A stretch of 64,000 nt of DNA, taken from contig NZ_CP081299.1 in assembly GCF_019711195.1 (NCBI RefSeq), positions 5,924,501 through 5,988,500 on the forward strand, in the 5' to 3' direction. Below, piece by piece: positions 45,042 through 55,400 of this stretch (positions are counted from its first letter, which is position 1; every line of letters begins with the position of its first letter). Origin of the DNA: Dyadobacter sp. NIV53 (GTDB lineage Bacteria > Bacteroidota > Bacteroidia > Cytophagales > Spirosomataceae). The notes beneath the pieces are model-generated. The model had not been told where the DNA came from, ran no database searches, and was given only the letters and a program-made list of their open reading frames with translations. The position numbers were made by a program, and so were the translations under genes.

Positions 45042-48000
45042 TTAGAAAGTAACATTTACACCAACTGACATTACTTTTTGCTGTGGATAACTCCATGCAT
45101 TTACCTGGGTTATTTCCGGGTCAAAATTTCTTAACTTAGTCCAGGTCAGGATATTCTGGCCGGATACATAGATCCTTGCATTCTGTATTTTGACCTTTTG
45201 CGTAATCGCCGGTGGCAGGGAATATGATAAGGTTAGGCTTTTTAACCTTAGGTAGCCAGCATTGCCTACCCAGAAAGAGGAAGTCTGGGTATTGTTGGTT
45301 GTTGGCGCGTTGGTGATACGCGGGTTTTTAGCGTTCGGGTTTTCCGGTGTCCAGTAATCCAGGTTCTCCCTTACAGCACCCATGCCGTTGCTGAATGCCC
45401 ATGCCGCGCTGCCAGCATAATAGTAGTTCGTTTTTGCGGCACCCTGAAACAGGATATCCAGTGTAAAGCCTTTGTATTGGATATTAGGAGAAATACCGTA
45501 AATAATGCGGGGAGTTGCCACGGCGTCACCAATCCTGGTCCTGTCATCATCGTTAATTTTTCCATCATTGTTCATGTCCTCATAACGAATATCACCAGGT
45601 AAAACCTTACCCCATGGCTGTACTGCAATGCCCGGTTTCAAATTTCCTGCATCATCGAAATCGGCCAGTTGAAAAAAGCCCATTGAATGAAATCCAAATT
45701 GTGTTCCGAGTGGTTTTCCGGTTAGCCGGCGGTTGGGATTGTTAAACGTAGCACCGGCTTCAAATACCTGCAGCAGCTTATTTTTGGCATAGGTAAAGTT
45801 GCCATTTACAGAAACACGAAGGTCTGATGTGAACCGGTGCGAAGAACCAATGGAAAGGTCGATGCCCTGATTTTGCATGATACCGGCGTTTACCTGGCTC
45901 AGGCCAATACCGTATTCCGCCGGAACGATCACATCCGGATTGACGAGCATATTGGATCGTTTTTCATAAAAGTAATCCGCTTCTACACTTAGTAATCCTT
46001 TCCAGAATGTACCTTCAATACCAATATTGGTTTTCTTGGCACGTTCCCACGTGATGTTGGGATTAGGCTCATTACGTTCCCGGATGGCCTGAACTGCGTT
46101 ACCACCCAGAACATAAGCGGGGCCGGCAACACTGTATGTACTCATGTACTGGAATGCACTGCCAGCCAGGGCACCTACTTCGCCATACGATCCCCGTAAT
46201 TTCAGGTTGTCGATCCAGCGAATGTTTTTCTTGATAAAATTTTCTTCCGATAACCGCCAGCCAAGAGAGAATGCAGGAAAGAAACCGAAGCGGTTTTCAG
46301 CAGCAAAATAGTAACTGCCGTCGTAACGTCCGCTTGCTTCAAATAAGTATTTATCGGCGTAATCGTAGGTAACCCGGTAAACCAGGCCCATCTGGCGGCC
46401 ATAGTTCGCCGTTCCGTTCGTGGTCATATCTGCATTGCTCGAACTGCCCATATTCAGTTCATCAATGCTCAGGTTGTAATTACGGCGGGATGCTCCCAGT
46501 GCAATGGTATCGTTGGCTTTGGCCTCAAAAACTGCCAGCGCCCCAATATTGCTTTTACCAAACGATTTGGTATAATTCAGGCTGGCCTGGTACGTGAGTT
46601 GCTGGTACTGTCTGTAATTTTGGTTCAGGGATGCTTTGGCCGCGCCAAATATGCCGTCGGTAATATCTTTCGTTACCGTATTGATTGTTGCCAAATGAAC
46701 CGGTACGGTCCAGATCTTGTCCATGATCATCGTTGGGTCATAAGCAATGGTTCCCTTCGCAGCCAGCCCGGGAATGAAAGGAATTTGCTGTTCAACAGAC
46801 AATTGGGAATACAATGCGGTCGTGTTTGTTTTCTGATATCCACTGTTGTAAATACTGCCGGTCACATAAGTACCGTTCATGCCATTGCTGAAAAAGAGCG
46901 GTCCGTTTTGCAGATGTGAATAACCGATCAGCTCAAAAATACGGGATGTTCCTATTGACGGGTACCGCGACTGCTGTACACGCCCGTTCAGGGTAAAAGA
47001 AATCTTGGTGGTTTTGGTTGCCTGGGCATCCAGGTTCATCGACAGATTATAACGTTTATTATTTGTCGAGGGCCACATACCTGCCTGATACTGGTAACCC
47101 AGGCTGGCATAGTATTTAATCCGTTCGGCACCGCCCGAAAGCTCAATGTTGTGTGTTGTGATGACAGCATTGCGGTTCACCAGTTCCTTCACATAGTTGT
47201 CGGCCGGATATGAATCGTTGTCTGAACCATCTTTGAACTTTTGCAGCGCTTCATCCGAATAAGGTACCGGCAAACCAGCGTTTGCGGCAGCCGCGTTTTT
47301 CAGTGTGGCAAATTCGTGACCATGCAGGTAATCGGGCATTACAGTCGGATTCTGGAAGCCAACATAGGCGTTGTAAGTCAGCGAAGGCGTTCCCGTTTTT
47401 CCGCGTTTGGTCGTTACCAGCACCACACCGTTCGCCCCGGCAACACCGTATGGCGCTACCGCAGCTGCATCTTTCAGCACGGTGAAGGTTTCAATGGTGT
47501 TAGGATCAAGCTGTTGAAAATTTCTTGGAATACCATCTACCACAAGCAAAGGCTGGTTGTTGCCCGTCGATGAAACCCCGCGGATGTAAATACTGGAACC
47601 ATCCCTGCCCGGCTCACCGGAAGCCTGCTTTGCGATCACACCGGAAATCCGGCCGCCTAAGCCGTTACTCAGGTTGGTAAGCGGCGTGGCTGCAATCTGT
47701 TCTCCCTTCAATGTGGATACAGCAGCCGTCACCGACGTTTTCTTTTGCGTTCCGTATCCTACAACGACCACTTCACTCAATGCTTTGATACTGGCTTTCA
47801 GGGAAACGTCCAGAACGGTCCTGTTGCCCACTGCAATTTCCTGGCTTTCGTAACCTACAAAACTGAAAATCAGGATGGCAGATTCGTCCGTGTCTGCGAG
47901 TTCAAATTTTCCATCGACACCACTGACGATGCCCCGCTGTGTACCTTTTATAATAACGCTCACACCGGGTAAGGCTTCACCCTTTTCATCTGTGATCGTT

Positions 48001-48415
48001 CCCGTGAGGTTTTTTTCGCATCAATGTCAAACGGGGCGTTAAGGCTTTCCATCGGTTTTTTATGCAGCAGGATCCTGGAATCTACTACCTCAAACGAAAT
48101 CTGGATCGGCGTCAGCAACTCGTCCAATACCTTTGAAAGAACCCGATTGGAAGCACTCAGTGATACTTTTTGTCGTGCCTGAATACTATTCGTGCTGTAA
48201 ATAAATTTCACATTGGCCTGCTTTTCGATTCGGCTCAGGATATGCCTTACTTCCACGGATTCCATCTGAATGGATATTTCCTTCCGAAGTATTTCCTGGG
48301 CACGCGTGTCCAGTGCCAGTGAAATATCACAGAAAAGGGCAGCTAGCATTAACTGCAAAACAGTTATTCGCATGACATTAATTAAAATCCGTTTGACAGA
48401 TACATTTTTTTGCAT
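45042..48415 (-). pseudogene. STN-SusC TonB-dependent receptor, one frameshift
   Basis: The first frame (48415 to about 48010) has a signal segment and the STN domain (RKEISIQMESVEVRHILSRI, VSLSASNRVLSKVLDEL). The second frame continues with the carboxypeptidase-like beta domain (VSVIIKGTQRGIVSGVDGKF), TonB box region VVVVGYGTQKK, plug (GVSSTGNNQPLLVVDGIP) and barrel to the terminal FDPEITQVNAWSYPQQKVMSVGVNVTF. They are separated by a run of seven A (plus T7 at 48010-48016). One extra A joins DAKK to NLTGTITDEKGEALPGVSV and gives 1124 residues, normal length. STN plus a FecR/ECF pair indicates transport-coupled signalling. It is probably functional if the indel is a sequencing error or is bypassed by slippage. 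Confidence 0.9.
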
Positions 48416-48496
48416 AATTTTAAATGTTTTTGATTTTTTACAGATTCATGAACACTATCATCCTAATCAGAATTGACGTTCTGCAAGGATGTTTGC

Positions 48497-48529
48497 AAAG
48501 CCAATGATGCTCGTAACATCATTGGCTTT
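48497..48529. terminator. Hairpin between fecR-type and susC-type genes
   Basis: AAAGCCAATGATG (48497-48509) pairs perfectly with CATCATTGGCTTT (48517-48529) across a 7-nt loop. On the minus strand it lies 52 bp after the FecR stop and would separate sigma/FecR from susC transcripts. The T run follows only on the plus strand, so its strength for the minus transcript is uncertain. Confidence 0.65.
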
Positions 48530-48580
48530 TTCTTTCAACAGGTTTTATTACATAGGCAAAGTTTTTAGTGGTCCTGACAG

Positions 48581-49612
48581 CTATTTATTACAGCCATCGC
48601 CTTTGATAAAAAAAGTGGTGCCCCTCAGCTCGTAACTGGCGTTCACCGATTTACAAATAAATCTTAGTTGTGTGTGCAGGGAAAGTCCTGTAAGGTCTCC
48701 CGTAAAAATGCAATCGTTCAGCGACGGATTTTCGACAACGATCTCAACTCCGTATGCTTTCTGGATTACCGACAAAACCTGTAAAAGCGAGGCGTCTTCA
48801 AATATCAGTTCAAACTTTTTATCCTGTGAGATTTGCAGTAAAGGGATTTCCACCAATTCAGGAAGCAGTTTTTTGGATTCCTTGTCGAAAGTTATTTTCT
48901 GGTTTGGCCTCAAAATTACTCCGTTCCGGTTATGCGGTGCTTTTTGTTTGTTTTCATACACCGAAACGCGGCCACTCACTACTTTAACTTCGATCGTCCT
49001 GGAATTTTTATAAGATTTTACATTAAAACTTGTTCCCAGAACTTGGGTAACCAGCTCACCCGTGTACACAAAGAACGGACGTGCCGAATCTTTTTGGACA
49101 TCAAAAAAAGCTTCCCCTTCCAACTCGACTTCACGCAGTTTTTTGTTAAAATGTTTAGGGTATTTCAAACTGCTTTCTTTCGTTAGCGTTACTACACTTC
49201 CATCTTCCAGCGACACTTTCCTGCTGTGGCCCGAAGTGTTTTTTATCACTGCATAATCTTTAATCAAAGTAAAACCCGGATCATCAGAACCGTCTTTTGC
49301 AGCGATACCTGTGCTGAACTGCTGCAAAAAATCAGGATAGATAACGGCCACGCTGAACAGCACCGTTAACATCGCGGCAACTGCGAGCCAGCGCCAGCCA
49401 ATTGTACTAAAACCAGAAGGTGCCGAGAGGACGGATAAGTGTATACGTTTCCATATTTTTTTCTCTACAATTTTTTGTTCCGACTTGTTAATGGGCGTTT
49501 TTTTGTTGGCAAGTGCGGTATCGGTCCATTCCAGTATCTGGCTTTCCTCTTCGGGCCCGCATTCACCGGAAAGGTATTTCTGCAACAATATATCGAAGTC
49601 GTGTTGATTCAT
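48581..49612 (-). CDS. FecR family anti-sigma factor
   Basis: A 343-residue inner-membrane protein. The N-terminal cytoplasmic part (LLQKYLSGECGPEEESQILEWTDTA) would hold the sigma factor. A transmembrane helix lies near residues 68-90 (WRWLAVAAMLTVLFSVAVIYP). The FecR domain follows: SLEDGSVVTLTKESSLKYP, VELEGEAFFDVQKDSARPFFVYTGELVTQVLGTSFNV, and a C-terminal DUF4974/STN-like part (FELIFEDASLLQVLSVIQKAYGVEIVVEN) that contacts the SusC STN domain. It is 20 bp downstream of the ECF sigma gene. The pathway is SusC STN to FecR to sigma, which activates this locus. Confidence 0.93.
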   Translation of the reverse strand: MNQHDFDILLQKYLSGECGPEEESQILEWTDTALANKKTPINKSEQKIVEKKIWKRIHLSVLSAPSGFSTIGWRWLAVAAMLTVLFSVAVIYPDFLQQFSTGIAAKDGSDDPGFTLIKDYAVIKNTSGHSRKVSLEDGSVVTLTKESSLKYPKHFNKKLREVELEGEAFFDVQKDSARPFFVYTGELVTQVLGTSFNVKSYKNSRTIEVKVVSGRVSVYENKQKAPHNRNGVILRPNQKITFDKESKKLLPELVEIPLLQISQDKKFELIFEDASLLQVLSVIQKAYGVEIVVENPSLNDCIFTGDLTGLSLHTQLRFICKSVNASYELRGTTFFIKGDGCNK

Positions 49613-49631
49613 TAGGTGCTTATTTCTGGCC

Positions 49632-50186
49632 TTAGTTATCTGAATTGTAAATTTTTAACTGGTCTTTCAAAACTTTGAGAGACTGTGTGATATGGTACTC
49701 AACTCCTTTCTCTGTAAGGCTGAGTTTTTTGGCAATATCTTTTACTGACCGGTTTTCAAAACGGCTGAGCCGAAAAACTTCGGAGGTCTTTTCCGGTAAC
49801 TTTTTCATGACCTCATCCACCGCCTTAGACAGATCAGAAAAATGGACAATTTCATCCGTGCCGTACGATTGCTGAATTTCGTTCAGTATCAGATATTCCT
49901 GGTATTTTCTTTGTGTAATAGACGACTTGATGTAGTTCGTTACGCGGTGTTTCATGGATACCACCAGATAAGCCCGCAAATGTTTGATGACCGATTCCTC
50001 CCGTTTACACCAAAGATTTTCAAACACGTCCTGTACGAGTTCTTCCGCTTCCTCCCTGGTGCCGGTTTCCTGGTATGCGATTGCGTACAACCTATACCAG
50101 TATCGGTGGTATATTTCTTCAAAGGCTTTTTCCTTGCCAATCCGAAGAGAATCTACTAATTGTTCATCGGTAAAACGTTTGTACAT
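49632..50186 (-). CDS. ECF RNA polymerase sigma factor (FecI-like)
   Basis: A 184-residue sigma-70 family protein of the Bacteroidota ECF group. The start is ATG at 50186 (MYKRFTDEQLV); the frame is open to a TTG at 50219, which I reject. Region 2 has AFEEIYHRYWYRLYAIAYQETG, EEAEELVQDVFENLWCKREE. Region 4 has EKTSEVFRLSRFENRSVKDIAKKLSLTEKGVEYHITQSLKVLKDQL. It is followed closely by its FecR anti-sigma and is expected to drive the susC-susD operon and downstream enzymes. Promoter sites cannot be identified reliably. Confidence 0.93.
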   Translation of the reverse strand: MYKRFTDEQLVDSLRIGKEKAFEEIYHRYWYRLYAIAYQETGTREEAEELVQDVFENLWCKREESVIKHLRAYLVVSMKHRVTNYIKSSITQRKYQEYLILNEIQQSYGTDEIVHFSDLSKAVDEVMKKLPEKTSEVFRLSRFENRSVKDIAKKLSLTEKGVEYHITQSLKVLKDQLKIYNSDN

Positions 50187-50368
50187 AGGTTTCAAAATGC
50201 TAATATGCTCTAAAGGCAACTAACAAGATAAAATCCCTAGTCATTTTAACAGAAAATTTTGAGATTTTTTAAAAATGAAGAATATTATACTATTTAAGCT
50301 TAGTTTAGGATAAATAAATATTGGTTTCCCATCCTGGTGAGGCAGTTCGAAAAACCTGTTCACTGCAT

Positions 50369-50785
50369 TTATTTCTGTCTTAAATAAAAATCAGTCTCAT
50401 TTTTAGTTGTTTCCAGTATCATTTTGAGCTCATCGGCAAATTCCTCAACAGTATCCGGTTTTTTTAAAAAGTATTTGTTCTTAAACTCATCCGGATTTTG
50501 CAGGTAGGGCATGCAGCCGGAATAAAAAATGACCTGGCTATTGGCCAGCGGTAGCTGTCTGAGATTGAACAAACATTCGGCACCGTTCATAGCCGACAGG
50601 TTCCAATCTATAAAAAGGAAATCCGGAATTGAAACATTAACCGCTTTTAAGCTCTGAAAAGCGTCCATACAATCATAAGTAAAGATACAATTTACCTGTA
50701 AACAGGTTTGCCGGATGGCCATCTGAAAAATAACGTGATCGTCCGGATCATCGTCAATTACTAAACATGTTATTGTTTCTTTCAT
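50369..50785 (-). CDS. Single-domain response regulator
   Basis: A 138-residue stand-alone receiver domain without output domain. The acidic pair is DDDPDD (Asp11/Asp12), the phosphoacceptor is Asp60 in FLFIDWNLSAMNG, and the conserved Lys is in YFLKKPDT (108/109). A Ser in FYSGCMP fills the Thr/Ser position. There is no histidine kinase next to it. It is upstream of the sigma factor on the same strand with a 180-bp gap, so it is probably separate. Its partner kinase must be encoded elsewhere. Confidence 0.9.
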   Translation of the reverse strand: MKETITCLVIDDDPDDHVIFQMAIRQTCLQVNCIFTYDCMDAFQSLKAVNVSIPDFLFIDWNLSAMNGAECLFNLRQLPLANSQVIFYSGCMPYLQNPDEFKNKYFLKKPDTVEEFADELKMILETTKNETDFYLRQK

Positions 50786-50951
50786 TGCTATATTTATACT
50801 CCCTCAACTAATATTAAAACCATGCCACAATATAAATTTTAGACCTGTTTTAGAAGTTGTTATAACGGCTCTCAAAGAAATATTTAGCATGAAAAATGTA
50901 GTGTCATAAATTTTTTTTAAAAGTTTAGAAACTATTTTTATCGCAGAATTT

Positions 50952-51293
50952 ATGTTTCATTCAGCCAATAAGGGGATGGATAAAATTGAATTACTGGAAC
51001 GAAAAATCAAATTAGTCAGGCAGCAATTTGACGAGTTGAATGCATTGTTTGCAGTCCAGCAAAAACTTGCCCACACGATCCGGGAAGATTATCTGAATTA
51101 TTTGTTCAATGCAGAAACAGTACTACCTTCCCAAAGAAAACAGCGGATTTTAGAAAGCAACACCAAAATTGCTGAGCTAATCCATCTTTGCAAATTAGAG
51201 CGTTCAAATTTGAAGGAACGCCACCTCCAACAAATAGCCGAACTGGAAAAGCTGGAAGATGAAGATCAGGTAAAATTTTCCAATACAGATTAG
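50952..51293 (+). CDS. Small coiled-coil protein, unknown
   Basis: A 113-residue protein, highly charged and helical with heptad-like leucines (MDKIELLERKIKLVRQQFDELNALFAVQQKL and LKERHLQQIAELEKLEDEDQ). No signal peptide or catalytic motif; cytoplasmic. I do not recognise a family. It is divergent from the receiver gene with a 166-bp gap, and a possible functional link to it cannot be shown. An internal ATG at 50976 is an alternative start that leaves the coiled coil intact. Confidence 0.5.
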   Translation: MFHSANKGMDKIELLERKIKLVRQQFDELNALFAVQQKLAHTIREDYLNYLFNAETVLPSQRKQRILESNTKIAELIHLCKLERSNLKERHLQQIAELEKLEDEDQVKFSNTD

Positions 51294-52449
51294 TAAAACG
51301 CAAAGATAGCAGCACCGGATCGTACAAAAACTGTAAATCAAAGAATTCAACCACTGGCAAGCTAGTATTTTTGATTCATGTTGATATTATAATATCCTAT
51401 GGTTAATAATATAACTCACCCATCAATCTTATTAACCGGCTAATAGCAATGTTTTGCTAAGTTTTATCAGTGAGTATGTCCTCATTCAATTAAGTCTTCC
51501 TTTTAACTACTGTATTAATTTAGTTAGACGAAATATTTTGGCTGCCTGGAAATTCTTAGATCAAAAGATCATTCCAACAAAAAGCGTTTTTGAAATATCT
51601 GTTTCGGCTTTACCGTGACCATTATTGTGAATGCATAGTAATTTTTTTTAAAATTGGAATTGTGACCCCGGTTATTATTTAGCGTATAACTAAACACGGT
51701 AGATCTTTAAAATCGAATTAATACGATGCCATTTCGATAAAAATTTAGATAGTAGGTCTTAAATAGAATAAATATTGAACTCTATACGAAGTTGTTTTAT
51801 AAAGGGCTCTTTAACCGGTTTTTGTATTAATTTACCGTTTTGCAGGCAATGGTTACTAATATTTGCTTATCAAAATGAAAATTATATTTATTCTATTAAA
51901 TCACGTTAAAAAAATATGTTTACCCTAAAAACAAACAATGTTTTACAGAATATCGGTACTACTAATATTAGGTACATTTGAGGGCAAAGTATGATTATAA
52001 AATGTTCGCTGTCAGGTAAAAATGATTAATCCGGGAAATCCACCCTAACGCAATTTAAAAGGACATTTTTTTGAATAAATATTAAAATATACACTATACA
52101 CACACGCACAGTTCAATGATTAAAATTTACTTCTTTTAGCCAGGCAGCTCACAGGTTTTTTTAAAGCTTCTGATGAGCCAGAGCACTGCAATTGCTTTTT
52201 CGTTTCAGGGAATTTCAGATGAAATGCAAGTCTTTTCAGTTTGATAATAGCTTCACTCCCTCATGTACCATGTTCTTAAAAAAGTGAATTTCCAATCGAT
52301 ACATCCAAATACTTGAGTCATACGTATATGGGGTAGAATATACGTTCAAATTTTCATAGCTGATTTTTAGAGGAAATAAACAAAAGCAAACAAGAACAGA
52401 ATAACGCATTTCAGGATATTCCATCCATTTTAAAATTTCCCATAAGCGA
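51294..52449. other. 1.16-kb gap upstream of the giant adhesin gene
   Basis: No gene is supported. An antisense open stretch at 52236-52424 has no family-like composition. The gap is AT-rich and carries the box at 51916-51943 that recurs upstream of the second adhesin gene. Such a long leader is unusual in this otherwise tight region and may hold regulatory elements. Confidence 0.5.
51916..51943 (+). promoter_or_regulatory. Box shared upstream of both adhesin genes (copy 1)
   Basis: A 28-bp element starting ATGTTTACCCTAAAAAC that matches 60863-60890 at 26 of 28 positions. It could be a regulatory site or the start of a tiny reading frame (Met-Phe-Thr-Leu-Lys-Thr-Asn-Asn) conserved in both places. 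The two differences are a synonymous change and a Val/Ile change. It lies about 530 bp upstream of this adhesin's start. Confidence 0.55.
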
Positions 52450-55400
52450 ATGAAAAAAAGATTTTACAAGAAAGATAATACCACACGATTAAAACCAATC
52501 AAACACACTTTTAAACCAATCAAAAAGATGATAAAACGAACCAAAGGCCTGATGTTAATCATCTTGCTGGTTACTCTTACCGATATTTGCTATGCGCAAA
52601 ATGGGTATATCTACCTCCACAAAAAGACGCTGGACGAATCTTCCAGTGTGGATTTTACATTTAATATAACCGTTGGGCCCAACTATAGTACCTCCCATTA
52701 CGCTTAATGATAACCCAACACAGACACCGTTGGTGGATATCGGTGCATCGCAAAGTGGAAGGCTTTGGGCAGTAGGTAGCACGAACAACACGTTGTACTA
52801 CCGGGATTTGGAAACAGCAGCATGGATTGCAACTTCTGTTACCAATGTAAGCCATGTGGACGGCGGTCCAGGGAACACTTGTTTTGCTGTCACTACGGCC
52901 GGTCTTGTTATAGCTTTTGACGGAACAACAGTTACTCAGCTAAGCACCTCCAACGCGAGCTACGGTGGAAACAACGCTTTTGATATAGGTAGTGCTTGGG
53001 ATAGCCGTCCATACATAACAACAGCAGCAGGCACGGCCCCTGCACGAACAATATGGCGTTATAGCGGTTCCGGTACGGTTTGGGCTCTGGTAGAATCAAC
53101 TCCCACTACCAATAATTTACAAATTGACGGAAACCCTTCAACCGGCGGTGCTGTCGTAGTAAAATCAACCAATGTTGTTTCTTCTATTACAAGTGCAGGA
53201 GTAGCTACGAACCTGGCAAAACCAGCCAGTTCCACAATGGCTCTCGGAGATATTGCTGTAAGTGGAACAGGACGCATTTTCCTTTCATCGGCTTCCACCG
53301 TTACACCAGGCAATAACAAATATATCTTCGAATGGACAAGTGGAACAACCTGGGCAACACCTGAACTCCTGAGCCGCGGTTATGCTGATAGAATTACGGT
53401 CGGCATTGCAGATCAGATTTGGGGTGTAGGTCTGTCTCAGCCAACTGCAGCCAACGTATATACAAGAGTATTTGATGGTACAACCATATCATGGCTAAAC
53501 GATGAACGTGTACATACGAGTCCCACGAACAGCAATTCGGAAATGATAGCTGTAGCACCGGGTACATACACTGTTACCGAAACGCTACCAGGTGGTTGGG
53601 ATCTGCAATCCATTTATATGTACGATCCTACAAGCAATTCTTCAATTGACGTGGTTAACAACAAGGCTATGTTCAATGTTGCAGCCGGCGAAATAGTACA
53701 TGCCATTTTCGAAAATGGTCTGATCGTTTCAACGGCAATGACCAACAGTTGTACATCAGCTTATTTGGAAACTTTTGGAACGGGTCCGGTAGATACTTAT
53801 GGTCCGGAACTGATAGGGCAAACGGATTACCATTATGGGACAACAACATCGGTTGGATCGTTTACCGACTACTATAAAGTTATTGGTAATTCCAAAAACC
53901 TGTTTAATGGTACAAGCTTCTTTGACCATACAGTTGGCGATGGACAAGGAAGGATGATGGCGGTTGATGGAAACGATGAACCGGATGTCTTTTTCCGTCG
54001 GCGTTTTACTGATCTGATACCAGGTCAAAAGTATGATTTTTCAGCATGGGCGGCAAGTATTGGCAGTGGTGCTACCAAACCTAATATTGCTTTTCTTGTA
54101 ATTGACCCAGCTACCAATACTGTGCTGGGTAATAATAGCACTGGCCCAATCGACTATATTGCTGCCGCTCCCTGGCAAAAATTCACGCTGTCGTTTGTGG
54201 CTACCACTACAATCGTAGATCTGGTATTGCAAAACAATGCCAATGGTGGCAATGGTAACGACCTTGCAGTAGATGATATCAGCTTTGCAATTTCACCGGC
54301 AGCGATTCCTATAACAACAGTTGTCAACGCAACATGTGGTACTTCAACAGGAAGCATCACGGTTACTTCGCCAGTGGGTTCATCTTTTGAATATAGTCAA
54401 GACGGCTTTGCAACACTTCCGCAATCCAGTCCCTTATTTTCAAGTCTAACACCTGGCATATTCACCATATCTGCAAGGTATGTGGGAACAACGGATTGCT
54501 TAAGTTCTAAAACAGATACTGTAAAAGTAACAATCTGTGGTAGCGTTTTTGATGATGCAAATGGCGACGCAATCAACAACAGTGAAAATCCGATTACGAC
54601 AGGTGTTTGGGTAAATCTGGTGGATCCCGCAACAAATGCTGTGCTCCAATCAGTACTGGTGGATGGTTCAGGTAATTATAATTTTGGTGGTTTGTTGCCA
54701 AGTACAGATTACAAGATTATCCTCACAGAGACCGACCAGAGCGCCAACACAAACCTGACTGTTTCAGACCTTCCAGGCACATATGTAAACACAGGTACAA
54801 ACCTGAATGGAACCGTAATTACAGCGAACCAAACGGGTGTAATTACAGTCAATACAGGAACAACTGGCTTAACGGCTCAGAATTTTGGAATAGAGCAACC
54901 ACCTGTCGCTGTTGATGTAGCATCTGCAACCCAACCAAACCCTGGTGGTAGTGGAAAGGTAGTTGTGCCAACGCTTAATGGAACGGATCCTGAGGATGGA
55001 ACATACAACGGAACCAGTCTTACCAATACAATAAAAATTCAGGTACTGCCAACTGATGGTACACTTTATTATAATGGCGTTGCTGTTACGGCAGGACAGG
55101 TAATCCCAACTTACAATCCTGCTTTGCTGACTCTTGACCCCAATGACGGAGTGACTTCTGTAACTTTTACGTATAGTGAAGTCGATGCAGCAAATCAGGT
55201 AAGCCCACCAGCTACCGTCACGATGCCATTTACGACTGCGACTGCGTTTGCTTGTTCGTCCAATGCGTATCAGGTAGCGGGAAATGCAGGCGGTAGCTCT
55301 ACACTTTATTCGTATAATGTAAATACCGGTGTACGCACATCAATTGCAGTGTATGCAACGCCTATTTCATTAAACAATCTAGGCTACAATATTGCTGATA

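Noticed and set aside
45042..47963. SusC starting at 47963
   Set aside because: That start (GTG) lies inside the carboxypeptidase-like domain. The signal and STN domain are in the adjacent frame up to 48415.
48010..48016. Programmed -1 ribosomal frameshift in susC
   Set aside because: The A7 run is preceded by G in the zero frame, so the usual two-tRNA slip heptamer is absent. A sequencing indel is more likely.
52236..52424. 62-codon minus-strand frame in the long gap before the adhesin
   Set aside because: No start context, no recognisable motif, lies in AT-rich noncoding DNA.
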